Positions 16,032-22,396 of a stretch of 35,583 bases of DNA are shown here, in pieces (positions within the stretch are counted from its first letter, which is position 1; each line of letters opens with the position of its first letter). The stretch is from Crocinitomicaceae bacterium (GTDB lineage: Bacteria; Bacteroidota; Bacteroidia; Flavobacteriales_G; Salibacteraceae). A program made the position numbers and the translations under genes. The notes under the pieces were generated by a model. That model ran no database searches and was not told where the DNA came from. It was given only the letters and a program-made list of their open reading frames with translations. The stretch covers positions 1 to 35,583 of the forward strand of contig PAJI01000032.1 of assembly GCA_002705995.1 (NCBI GenBank). Reading direction: 5' to 3'.

Positions 16032-16547
16032 TTACTCTCCAAAGTTCAGATTGGCGTATTCGCCAAAGTGCTTTCTTGCTGCTGTGTCGTAGGCGCGGGC
16101 CGCATCGTCTTCGTCGCTGAAAGATCCGAGATGCTTTTTCTTGCCATCAACATGGATATTTGCGTGCCACTTCCCGCGCAGCTTATGCCAGCTGACGCCT
16201 AGATATCGAGATGACGATCCTTTCAAAGATCGCCTGTTCATCTGGTTTTGCGATGTGGTCGCTGGCCGCAGGTTCGCCCAACGATTGTCATCACGAATGC
16301 CGTTCTTGTGATCGACCTCTTGTGGGCACGAACCCGTCATAAAAATGAAGGCAAGGCGATGTGCGAGGTGTAGTTTTCCGCCAACTTGTATTTGGACATA
16401 TCCATTTTTATTTGTGCAACCAGCCGCATCGCCGATCTGTACGCGGTTTGCAGTTCGCACTTTTCTGGTGAAAGCGCCGCTATTCGGATCGTAATCCAAC
16501 AGCCGTTTAAGTGTTTTTTGCGAGATCGACATCGCTAGTTCTTTCAT
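16032..16547 (-). CDS. HNH endonuclease with AP2 DNA-binding domain (171 aa)
   Basis: Residues 55-110 form an HNH_3-type nuclease: LAHRLAFIFMTG, EVDHKNGIRDDNRWANLR, then QNQMNR. Residues 115-170 form an AP2 domain: SSRYLGVSWHKLRGKWHA, then LGSFSDEDDAARAYDTAA and ANLNF. Free-standing HNH-AP2 proteins are typically homing endonucleases that spread between phage genomes. There is no clear ribosome site, and the gene interrupts an otherwise overlapping operon with a 58-base gap upstream. That suggests a recent insertion. Confidence 0.9.
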   Translation of the reverse strand: MKELAMSISQKTLKRLLDYDPNSGAFTRKVRTANRVQIGDAAGCTNKNGYVQIQVGGKLHLAHRLAFIFMTGSCPQEVDHKNGIRDDNRWANLRPATTSQNQMNRRSLKGSSSRYLGVSWHKLRGKWHANIHVDGKKKHLGSFSDEDDAARAYDTAARKHFGEYANLNFGE

Positions 16548-16605
16548 GTGCTACATTTATCAGTCTTGTCGAAACGGCGGTTGCCCCGCCGCTTGAAGAA
16601 GGCTG

Positions 16606-17139
16606 CTATCCGGCTTTGATGTTCTCGATGGTCACGTCGATAGCCCACAACGCATCAGCGGCGTCCTCATTGGCCGGGTTCCATCCCTTGTCGCGCGCAG
16701 CTGCCGTTATTTCTGGCTTTTTGGCTCTTGCCGTCCCGCAGGCCTGTTCCTTGACCCGATCAACGTTGCATTCATAGACCTTGAGATTATGTTTTGACGC
16801 CATAGCTTCGGCGATCCCTGCCATGGACATCAGCAGGCGCGCAGTGTTGAGATTGACCTTCCCGGATTGGGTCTGAACAAACGGCGCCTCAAAGACCAAG
16901 ATGCGTGGATCATGCACGGCAATCATTTCATCGAGCCATTCGATCAGGGCTGCCAGCTTTGCGCCAAGGTCTGAGCCATGGAGCCGGAAATCCTTGTAAC
17001 CGTTCGTCAGTCCATGCTGGGTTGCTTCCCCATCAGGGATAACCAGATCCGGCGTCCAGTTACGGACGTAATCGGCTGAACACGATGCCCAGCCGGTCAC
17101 GGTTGCCAGATCAAGTGAGAGGATTCCGCCACTGCGCAT
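16606..17139 (-). CDS. RuvC-like Holliday junction resolvase (177 aa)
   Basis: The RNase-H-like core is clear. It comprises GILSLDLATVTGWA with the first Asp near residue 10, ILVFEAPF with the Glu near 83, a helical NTARLLMSMAGIAEAM, and a C-terminal NEDAADALWAID supplying the last acidic pair. Length matches bacterial and phage RuvC-type resolvases. It would cleave branched DNA from replication or recombination before packaging. Confidence 0.85.
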   Translation of the reverse strand: MRSGGILSLDLATVTGWASCSADYVRNWTPDLVIPDGEATQHGLTNGYKDFRLHGSDLGAKLAALIEWLDEMIAVHDPRILVFEAPFVQTQSGKVNLNTARLLMSMAGIAEAMASKHNLKVYECNVDRVKEQACGTARAKKPEITAAARDKGWNPANEDAADALWAIDVTIENIKAG

Positions 17140-17142
17140 CGG

Positions 17143-17841
17143 TCAGGCCTTACCATCTGTTGCAGGGGCCTTGGCATCGCTGGCATTTGGTTTGGTCGGC
17201 AGAGCGGTCACATTATCGGCAGTCTTGGGCTGGTCACCGCTGGCTTCGCCGCCGCCCTCTTTCAAGCTGCCCTTGTGACCGTGCTCGAACGCTGCGACCC
17301 AGCCACGATCAAACGCATCGTGCTCTTTGGGATTCTTGTTCTTGTTGTGGGGGTTGCTGTCACGCTCACGGCCAAACTTGCAGGACGCAATACCGGCCTC
17401 ATAGGCACCCTGTTCTTCCTTCGTCGCTTCTTGCGATTTCAGGGCATCAAGGGGTTTCTTGGCCTGATCCTTGGTAGCCTGGTCATTGTCGAACAGATCG
17501 GCCATATCAGCGCGCAGGTCGTAGAACTCGAAATAGATGTCCAGGTGACGAATGAGATCACGACGTTTTTCCGGTGACATGCCTTTCAGCTTGCGGCTGA
17601 GTTTCAGGGCATCGTAATTGCCCCCGGCATCCTTGAAGGCCTTGGCCGCTGATGCCATCGACATCGCGCCATCGTCTTTGCGCTGTTCAGCATTTTCGAT
17701 ATCGCCAAGAAGTTTATGAAACTTCGACTTCACCATATCGCCCATCATTTCCTCGGTACGCTCAGTACCCGGGATCTGTTGCTGCTTCGGGGCATTGCCT
17801 TTGCGCTCTTTAGCGCCAGTTGCTTTCAGCTTTTCAGCCAT
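17143..17841 (-). CDS. GapR-like N-domain plus RMF-like C-domain phage protein (232 aa)
   Basis: The start ATG (MAEKLKATGAKERKG) follows GAGGAA; upstream open frame runs through a terminator. Residues 35-110 are helical, with KSKFHKLLGDIENAEQ, AKAFKDAGGNYDALKLSRKL and IRHLDIYFEFYDL spaced like GapR/DUF2312 DNA-binding proteins. Residues 150-190 (AYEAGIASCKFG, NPH, DAFDRGWVAAFEHG) resemble a ribosome modulation factor repeat. The tail is Ala/Lys/Asp-rich and disordered. Both resemblances are by eye. It could influence supercoiled-DNA handling or ribosome state. Confidence 0.6.
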   Translation of the reverse strand: MAEKLKATGAKERKGNAPKQQQIPGTERTEEMMGDMVKSKFHKLLGDIENAEQRKDDGAMSMASAAKAFKDAGGNYDALKLSRKLKGMSPEKRRDLIRHLDIYFEFYDLRADMADLFDNDQATKDQAKKPLDALKSQEATKEEQGAYEAGIASCKFGRERDSNPHNKNKNPKEHDAFDRGWVAAFEHGHKGSLKEGGGEASGDQPKTADNVTALPTKPNASDAKAPATDGKA

Positions 17842-17882
17842 GTGCTTTATTCCTCGGTGTTGACTGGTCTGTTTAAAAGGGG

Positions 17883-17929
17883 GCGCCGGGGCGTCTGCGG
17901 GGTATGGCAGTGGGGAAGTGCCCCGGCGC
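17883..17929 (-). terminator. GC-rich terminator/attenuator-like hairpin
   Basis: A 10-bp perfect stem (GCGCCGGGGC / GCCCCGGCGC) with a 27-nt loop is followed on the minus strand by CCCCTTTTAAA. It stands between the 5-codon mini-ORF and the 232-aa gene. Confidence 0.75.
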
Positions 17930-17963
17930 TGGGTCATTTTCGGATAAGCAAGAGCGGCGCGGT

Positions 17964-17981
17964 TTAAAGCACCTTCTTCAT
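17964..17981 (-). other. Five-codon mini-ORF with perfect ribosome site
   Basis: A strong AAAGGAGG is followed after 5 bases by ATG and the frame MKKVL then stop. It is followed 35 bases later by a strong hairpin with T-run. The order ribosome site, tiny ORF, terminator, gene resembles an attenuator leader, but it could also be the decayed start of a lost gene. Confidence 0.4.
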
Positions 17982-18129
17982 AGCGGCCTCCTTTGGTTCG
18001 GGTTTCTGTGCTCCAACAAACTCAACGTTATCCCCGCTTTACTGGCGCTATCGTGGCCTGCGGGCTGTCACCCCGAAACCCCGACCCTGCCTTCAAGCTG
18101 GGTAACGGGGTTAGGTTGGTGCGGGCCGG

Positions 18130-18250
18130 GCGCTAACCGGCTCTGGGTTACCGGGATTCGAACCCGGATCATCTAATTCACAGAACAGACAGCAGAGGCT
18201 GTTGGCTTAATGTCTGTCCCTGTCGTGAAACCTCCCGGCTACCACCCGGC
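18130..18250 (-). ncRNA. tRNA-like element: perfect T-arm, long stem, no full cloverleaf
   Basis: The minus strand carries a textbook T-arm (CCGGG TTCGAAT CCCGG, 18152-18168). Upstream of it is a 10-bp stem (GGGACAGACA / TGTCTGTTCT, with G-U pairs) and a CTGTGAA segment that would suit a His anticodon loop. No matching acceptor strand for TAACCCA and no paired anticodon stem are seen, so it is not a standard tRNA. It may be a decayed tRNA, a tRNA mimic or chance. Confidence 0.35.
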
Positions 18251-18394
18251 AATGGCCCCGTACTCGTCAGCACTGCGTGTTCGCTTCCACGCCGCCGCAC
18301 CAAAGAAGGACACCTTGGCGAACATCAGAGGCCTGTCATGGGGAAAGGTGACCCTTAACCACTGATGCGATGTCCCTCATTGCTGAGGCAGTTT

Positions 18395-18631
18395 TCATTC
18401 GTCTTCTTCAGCTTTATCGGCATAAAACTCGTGTAGATAATTCCGGTATCCAGCATCAATTGCCTGAAATCGTTCATTGAATTTTTCGTCACCTGATCTT
18501 GGGTGTGTCCAAAAAACCTCTTGAACGGGCTCACGCCCTGTCGAACCAAGATATGAACGCTGCTCCTTCGTTAGTCTTTGAGCGTGTTTCACTGGCGGTT
18601 CTTCTCGCGCGAACTTCTTTCGTGTCAGCAT
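18395..18631 (-). CDS. Small phage protein of unknown function (78 aa)
   Basis: It starts MLTRKKFAREEPPVKH with AAGGA upstream; a longer in-frame extension runs through a terminator and is rejected. The protein is charged and ends in an acidic KAEEDE. No membrane segment or motif is seen. Its third codon positions are less GC-rich than those of its neighbours. Confidence 0.55.
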   Translation of the reverse strand: MLTRKKFAREEPPVKHAQRLTKEQRSYLGSTGREPVQEVFWTHPRSGDEKFNERFQAIDAGYRNYLHEFYADKAEEDE

Positions 18632-18656
18632 TTCGTCATCCTTGCCGCTGAGGCAG

Positions 18657-18702
18657 AAACCGGGGCAACCAAATGCTTGCAACAGGCTGGGCGCCCCGGT
18701 TT
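18657..18702 (-). terminator. Terminator after the 51-aa ORF
   Basis: A 10-bp perfect stem (AAACCGGGGC / GCCCCGGTTT) with a 26-nt loop is followed on the minus strand by CTGCC, so it is weak in U content. Loop residues could extend the structure. Confidence 0.5.
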
Positions 18703-18713
18703 GTGTGTTTTCG

Positions 18714-18869
18714 CTATACCAAGATCAGACGAGGCCCCTTGCCTCGCGATATGGAACGGCGCGACCCGTATGGCGGGTCAGATCCGGTCAACGTCCTGTC
18801 GACCGTCTCGAAGTGATCACGGTCCCAAGTCCGGGGCAGGATCACGGTTGCGAACAGGAGAAGGAACAT
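18714..18869 (-). CDS. Small ORF with hydrophobic start (51 aa)
   Basis: An excellent AAAGGAGG lies 4 bases before the ATG. The product starts MFLLLFATVILPRTW and then becomes basic and polar, ending PRLILV. The first 12 residues are strongly hydrophobic, so membrane association or a short signal is possible. It lies directly downstream of the CII-like gene and before a hairpin. Function unknown. Confidence 0.45.
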   Translation of the reverse strand: MFLLLFATVILPRTWDRDHFETVDRTLTGSDPPYGSRRSISRGKGPRLILV

Positions 18870-18892
18870 CGGTCCTCCTTTCAGTTCAGGGG

Positions 18893-19429
18893 TTAACTTG
18901 CCGATCTGGCGTGACCGGTCATCTTGCGGACATTGCCGGTTGGTGCGCTCTGGATGTCTTGCAGCAACCGGTCGACCGAGGCCTGAAGCTTGCGCACGTC
19001 ATCAAGTAAATCGCGCTTTTCGCCTTCGGTCAGGTTTTCGCCGTTCGGGCTGTTGGCTGCTGTGCTGCGTTCGAGTTCATCGGCGGTTTCACCAATGGCC
19101 GACATGATCTTCATCATCCGACGATGCATATCCTCAGCACCAACCGTTACCGGCGCAGATCCCATCGCGGCCATATTGTCTTTGATCAGGTTTTCGAATG
19201 CCGCGCTGTAGCGTTCTTCGATACCGCGCACCCGATGTGCAGCCGCAAGTTTCGCGGCCTGTTCGAACTGGATGTTGTAGAGATCGTTATTGGGATCGCC
19301 CAACTTGCGAAGTGTGCTGTCAGACTTGCTGATCACGGATGTTGCGACCTTGGGACCAAGACCGCTGGTTTTGTCCAGGCTGTGCGCGATTGCATCGTGG
19401 ATGCAGAAGGACTCTCTGTAATTCGTCAT
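18893..19429 (-). CDS. Putative CII-like phage regulatory protein (178 aa)
   Basis: The likely start is MTNYRESFCIHDAIAH; the longer open frame upstream crosses a strong terminator and is not used. Residues 20-75 (TSGLGPKVATSVISKSDSTL, RKLGDPNNDLYNIQFEQAAKLAAAH) follow the layout of phage helix-turn-helix regulators that use a K..DP..... motif. The C-terminal part is a long helix ending near VDRLLQDIQS. It is the second gene from the leftward promoter, beyond a terminator, as CII/CIII-type delayed-early genes often are. Confidence 0.6.
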   Translation of the reverse strand: MTNYRESFCIHDAIAHSLDKTSGLGPKVATSVISKSDSTLRKLGDPNNDLYNIQFEQAAKLAAAHRVRGIEERYSAAFENLIKDNMAAMGSAPVTVGAEDMHRRMMKIMSAIGETADELERSTAANSPNGENLTEGEKRDLLDDVRKLQASVDRLLQDIQSAPTGNVRKMTGHARSAS

Positions 19430-19525
19430 TATCCAAAACCCATGTTCTGTTGCACATTCCGCAAAGACTTTTGTTCCCCTAGCCTTTGCTGTGTCAGGTC
19501 TGCTCCCTGACGATCCGCTGAAAAA

Positions 19526-19563
19526 TGGCCGGGGCTGACGCCGCTCCGGGGACGCCCCGGCCA
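19526..19563 (-). terminator. Early leftward terminator (tL-like)
   Basis: A perfect 10-bp stem (TGGCCGGGGC / GCCCCGGCCA) is followed on the minus strand by TTTTTC. It separates the first leftward gene from the CII-like gene, as in lambda-type early operons where antitermination is needed to read on. Confidence 0.9.
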
Positions 19564-19665
19564 GTTCTTCGGAGAAAACACCATCAGGCCAAATGTCTAA
19601 ACCTGTATGGCCGTCGATACCGTCGACGCACGGGACCGGGGGGAGGACCGGTCGAGGGAAATTCA

Positions 19666-19935
19666 TCAAGCTGGTTCCGCTTGTTCCTTGGTCCCGCGCT
19701 TCCGCGCCGCTGCCTTGGCAGTTTCCCATTCCTTGGGATCGGCAATGATCTTCTGGATGCGCTCGTAAACCGACGTCTTGCAGTCGCCACCATCTTCGAT
19801 CCGCTTGAAGAAGCCGCCGTGATTCATGACGATGCCGCCAAAACGGGCCAGACTGATACCCTCTTTGGCGCAGAACGCCTCGGCGTCTTCCAAAAGCTTT
19901 TTACGAAGGGTTTTGGGCTTGCTTTTTGTGCTCAC
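19666..19935 (-). CDS. First leftward early gene, Cro-like HTH regulator (89 aa)
   Basis: The core at about residues 10-65 (LLEDAEAFCAKEGISLARF, GGIVMNHGGFFKRIEDGG, TSVYERIQKIIA) has the FC...G.S...FG....G..F...I..G pattern of small alphaproteobacterial phage HTH proteins. A GTG start (MSTKSKPKTLRKK) gives a sensible N-terminus. An upstream TTG in frame lies at the promoter start and is unlikely. It is transcribed divergently from the repressor by the operator-controlled promoter at 19977-20005. Confidence 0.65.
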   Translation of the reverse strand: MSTKSKPKTLRKKLLEDAEAFCAKEGISLARFGGIVMNHGGFFKRIEDGGDCKTSVYERIQKIIADPKEWETAKAAARKRGTKEQAEPA

Positions 19936-19976
19936 TGTCTTTGGCCTAAAAACATGGAAACCATCGATCCAACCCA

Positions 19977-20005
19977 AAGATGGGGGAATAAAACCCCATC
20001 GTCAA
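19977..20005 (-). promoter_or_regulatory. Leftward early promoter with operator in the spacer
   Basis: On the minus strand, TTGACG (-35, 20000-20005) and CATCTT (-10, 19977-19982) are separated by 17 bases. The spacer overlaps a perfect ATGGGG-N8-CCCCAT palindrome (19980-19999). The same arrangement recurs at the rightward promoter. A repressor bound here would block RNA polymerase directly. Confidence 0.75.
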
Positions 20006-20055
20006 GCGAAAACATACCCCATGCATTGCATGCACAGCTATGGAATAGTCCGGGG

Positions 20056-20742
20056 ATGGAAAACGAGGCCCTTTATAACCGCATTGAAAAGCGGCTGAAG
20101 AAGCTTGATCTCACACCGAATCAGGCCAGCGAGAAAGCGGGCCTGGACCGCAGTTTTATTCGACAGATCAAGAACGGCCAGAAAACCAATATCCGCACCG
20201 ATAGCGCACGAAAGCTGGCCTCAGCCCTGCGTTGCTCAACAAGTTGGCTTGTGGATGGAGTCGGCCCCGAAGAACTGGCCGACCAAATAGAAGCCGCCAA
20301 GCACCTGACCGAAGGCCTGAGCGAATCCGTATCCGAACTGGGGCCAAAGAACCTTCCGATTTTTGGTGATGCAACCTGTGTCAGCAACGACTTCCCCCTT
20401 AATCACGGCAGCCCGGTAGCCTATACCTTCAGATCCGCAATGCTGGCAGCAAGCCCGCAGGCCTTTGCCGTTTTCACAACAGGAACCGACATGGAACCCC
20501 GCTATTTCCGGGGCGAACTGCTGCTGATAGATCCCTCGAAAATGGCGCATCCCAACGATTTTGTTTTGATCGAAGACAACACCGGCAAGGCCTTTATTCG
20601 CCGCCTGCTTGACATGGACAGCACCCGGCTCCGGGTTGAACAGATGAACCCGAGAACCGAATCGACCATCAACAGGGATGAAATCAGGCATCTTTATCTG
20701 ATATCAGGGAGTTATGACCTTTCCCGGCACAAGATATCATAG
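20056..20742 (+). CDS. CI-like repressor, XRE + S24-type domain lacking the cleavage dyad (228 aa)
   Basis: The start ATG (MENEALYNRIEKRL) follows CGGGG; the longer frame upstream overlaps the operator and is rejected. An HTH_3 domain spans residues 7-66 (PNQASEKAGLDRSFIRQIKNG). The C-terminal S24/LexA-like fold spans about 100-225. The nucleophile region reads TGTDMEPRYFRGE, with Asp145 where Ser is expected. The Lys region reads AFIRRL, with Arg182 at the expected Lys. No Ala-Gly cleavage site is evident near residues 100-112. It should dimerise and repress but not self-cleave with RecA. Confidence 0.85.
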   Translation: MENEALYNRIEKRLKKLDLTPNQASEKAGLDRSFIRQIKNGQKTNIRTDSARKLASALRCSTSWLVDGVGPEELADQIEAAKHLTEGLSESVSELGPKNLPIFGDATCVSNDFPLNHGSPVAYTFRSAMLAASPQAFAVFTTGTDMEPRYFRGELLLIDPSKMAHPNDFVLIEDNTGKAFIRRLLDMDSTRLRVEQMNPRTESTINRDEIRHLYLISGSYDLSRHKIS

Positions 20743-20939
20743 ACCTTGCCTTCGCGATCTGGCCCGACACCGGGCCTCAAAAGCAGCTGAGATCCATCTC
20801 GACCAATCAATATCCGGTGCGTATCTAAAGCACCCTGCGTCCTGCGGATTACGAGATTTTCCCCAAAACAATAGCGTTCTGAACAGTTTACCGCCTCACA
20901 ACGGATAACTGCTTCCCTGTTTGCGCTATCATGTTTCAT
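20712..20939 (-). CDS. Possible small ORF convergent with the repressor (75 aa)
   Basis: The 75-codon frame begins MKHDSANREAVIRC with a GGAG upstream and overlaps the repressor 3' end by 31 bases. It has three Cys and no recognisable motif. The terminator at 20967 is on the other strand. Coding status is uncertain. Confidence 0.3.
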   Translation of the reverse strand: MKHDSANREAVIRCEAVNCSERYCFGENLVIRRTQGALDTHRILIGRDGSQLLLRPGVGPDREGKVYDILCRERS

Positions 20940-20966
20940 TGCTCCAAGCCCCTCATAGACAAAACC

Positions 20967-20995
20967 CTCCCCAATTAGGGAGTTTCTTTATTTTG
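20967..20995 (+). terminator. Terminator downstream of the repressor
   Basis: The stem CTCCC / GGGAG with loop CAATTA is followed on the plus strand by TTTCTTTATTTT. It lies 225 bases after the repressor stop. Confidence 0.75.
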
Positions 20996-21000
20996 TTTTC

Positions 21001-21165
21001 AGGCTATCCATTCGCATAGGCCGCGCGGCCGAGGATGGAGTAACCTGGTATTGAACAGGTTGTTGCGAGGGGCTTAGGCTCGCGACGGGATGCCACTCCA
21101 TTCCTTTCGGAGTCGATGGCAGGTTGTAGTCTGAAAGCAAAAAAACCAACAATCAACTACACCCT
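21001..21165. ncRNA. Candidate structured RNA: three-way junction with a competing hairpin
   Basis: A 7-bp outer stem ATGGAGT/ACTCCAT (21035-21041 with 21095-21101) encloses two hairpins. These are AACCTG/CAGGTT (21042-21061) and GTTGCGAG/CTCGCGAC with one G-U (21062-21086). An alternative hairpin TGCCA-CTCC/GGAG-TGGCA (21091-21121) would use the same 3' strand, so the two folds exclude each other. A GGCCGCGCGGCC palindrome lies just upstream. No ORF fills this stretch. Strand is undecided: the minus strand gives a run of seven U at 21151-21157, but upstream of the fold. Confidence 0.45.
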
Positions 21166-21261
21166 AGGATAGAACCCTATCCCATTGGGATCACCCACTA
21201 GGTATAGGTTCCCCCATTTCCAAATCACAATCCCACATTAATTATGGGATAAATACCCCAT
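21166..21261. promoter_or_regulatory. Operator-like array upstream of the rightward promoter
   Basis: This AT-rich stretch is packed with CCCAT/ATGGG half-sites. They include ATCCCA-T-TGGGAT (21179-21191), ATCCCA-N9-TGGGAT (21230-21250) and ATGGG-ATAAATA-CCCCAT-like (21244-21261). The last is related to the palindrome at the leftward promoter. These are likely additional repressor or Cro sites. Confidence 0.65.
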
Positions 21262-21268
21262 TTTTATG

Positions 21269-21297
21269 TTGACAGGGGTTTTAATCCCCCACATGAT
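21269..21297 (+). promoter_or_regulatory. Rightward early promoter with operator in the spacer
   Basis: TTGACA (-35, 21269-21274) and CATGAT (-10, 21292-21297) are 17 bases apart. The spacer is filled by GGGGTTTTAATCCCCC (21275-21290), the same palindrome type as at the leftward promoter. It should drive the plus-strand early genes from 21370 on. Confidence 0.8.
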
Positions 21298-21311
21298 TGC
21301 CACACCAAAAC

Positions 21312-21337
21312 GGCGAACAGCACTTTTCAAGTTCGCC
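21312..21337 (+). promoter_or_regulatory. Leader hairpin at the start of the rightward transcript
   Basis: A 7-bp perfect stem GGCGAAC / GTTCGCC has a 12-nt loop and lies about 10 bases after the expected transcription start. There is no T-run, so it is not a terminator. It may stabilise the mRNA or serve as an antitermination (put/nut-like) site. Confidence 0.45.
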
Positions 21338-21369
21338 TATCAGTCATCACAGAACTGAGGTGTGAACAG

Positions 21370-21456
21370 ATGAAGAAGTCACTTGTTATCGCGCTGTCGC
21401 TCACCTTTCTGGCCCTTGCACCGACCGCAACGGCCCTGTTCTCAAAACTGAAGTGA
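21370..21456 (+). CDS. Tiny signal-peptide-like protein (28 aa)
   Basis: The first ORF after the rightward promoter starts MKKSLVIALSLTFLALAPTA and ends ALFSKLK. Lys residues followed by a hydrophobic core and an Ala-x-Ala-like ATA form a typical Sec signal peptide or short membrane peptide. The stop overlaps a GTG of the next frame. It could be a membrane-acting early peptide or a translational leader. Confidence 0.5.
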   Translation: MKKSLVIALSLTFLALAPTATALFSKLK

Positions 21457-21467
21457 GCGAGGCAAAG

Positions 21468-21767
21468 ATGCTTTCCCCATACGCCGAACACGTAATCGAT
21501 GTCGAAGACGCTGAACGGGACAAGAAACGGACAGGACTTGAACTCCTTGCCGATACCTTTGCAATGGTGGCCAACGCAACCGCTGTTGCCATGGACGCAA
21601 CCCCTGACGAGTTCGACAACATTCTCGCCGGGCTCGATGACAGCATCGAAAACGACATCTTGCCCCGCCTCACCCGTCGCCTTGATGCCGATGAACAGAA
21701 CCGCACCGCATTGATGAACGTGCTGGCCGGACCGCGTGAGGTCCGCACCCTGCCACGTCTGGTTTAA
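21468..21767 (+). CDS. Early phage protein of unknown function (99 aa)
   Basis: The ATG (MLSPYAEHVIDVEDAE) is preferred because GCGAGG lies 5 bases upstream. The GTG at 21453 has no ribosome site. It is acidic and helical (GLELLADTFAMVANATAVAM), with no recognised family. Confidence 0.65.
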   Translation: MLSPYAEHVIDVEDAERDKKRTGLELLADTFAMVANATAVAMDATPDEFDNILAGLDDSIENDILPRLTRRLDADEQNRTALMNVLAGPREVRTLPRLV

Positions 21768-21779
21768 CAGGAGGAAGAT

Positions 21780-22016
21780 ATGGAAACGAAACCACTTTCA
21801 CAGCGATTTATCAAATTAGACGCCGCAGAGCTGCAATCTGGAATGGACAGGATTGTTTATGCGGAAGGCTTGATCCTTCAACTACCAAAGACCCACGAAG
21901 GTCGCAATACGTGGCTTCTGAACTACGGCAAGGGCGAGGAAGCTCAGTCATTGCGGAAGAAGCATAACGTCAAATTCATGAATGAGACGCGCTCATCCGA
22001 GCTGTGCTCACGGTGA
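21780..22016 (+). CDS. Early phage protein of unknown function (78 aa)
   Basis: The excellent AGGAGGAAGAT-ATG start yields a basic soluble 78-residue protein beginning METKPLSQRFIKLDAAE, with LLNYGKGEEAQSLRKKHN in the middle. No motif is recognised. It is the third small gene of the rightward operon. Confidence 0.65.
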   Translation: METKPLSQRFIKLDAAELQSGMDRIVYAEGLILQLPKTHEGRNTWLLNYGKGEEAQSLRKKHNVKFMNETRSSELCSR

Positions 22017-22081
22017 CCGCCTGACCTCACCGCAGCGCATCTGCGGGTGCGCTGTCATGAGTTCAAGCATAGGAGCAGGTT

Positions 22082-22396
22082 ATGAGTGAAGTTCCCAAAC
22101 ATACGCCGGGACCGTTGCGGGTTATCACCCCAGCAAACAATGACGGCGAATATCCTATCGAAAAAGATGACGGTTCCATGGATCCGGTCGCGTTCGTCGT
22201 TTCCAAGAACGAAGCAGATGCGCACCTTTTTGCCGCCGCACCTGATCTTCTGACAAGCGTCAAGCTGTTCCGCGACACAATTGAATACCTGATCAAAGCT
22301 GATCGTGTCGCCGGCGATGACGAAGGTGCACGGCTCAAATCCTTCACGCTTGAAGGCGTTAAAGACCTGATCGCCAAAGCCGAGGGCCGGTCATGA
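22082..22396 (+). CDS. Conserved 'HTPGP...AAAPDLL' phage protein (104 aa)
   Basis: It begins MSEVPKHTPGPLRV after AGGAGCAGGTT. It contains EADAHLFAAAPDLLTSVKLF, the signature of a very common small phage protein with no known role. Length and position in the early operon agree. It is ATGA-coupled to the next ORF. Confidence 0.8.
   Translation: MSEVPKHTPGPLRVITPANNDGEYPIEKDDGSMDPVAFVVSKNEADAHLFAAAPDLLTSVKLFRDTIEYLIKADRVAGDDEGARLKSFTLEGVKDLIAKAEGRS

Larger units (their letters stand above)
17942..18394. other. 453-base gene-poor stretch with mini-ORF and tRNA-like hairpin
   Basis: No gene of normal size is present. The stretch contains the 5-codon mini-ORF at 17964-17981 and the tRNA-T-arm-like structure at 18130-18250. 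It also has a weak 28-codon minus-strand frame (18239-18325, starting MFAKVSFFG), which I do not trust. Confidence 0.7.

Noticed and set aside
18893-19729. 278-codon version of the CII-like gene
   Set aside because: The extra N-terminal part reads through a 10-bp GC stem with T-run and has random-looking composition.
19525-20055. Upstream extension of the repressor frame by 177 codons
   Set aside because: It crosses the leftward promoter and operator and overlaps the opposite early gene; the HTH domain begins normally right after the ATG at 20056.
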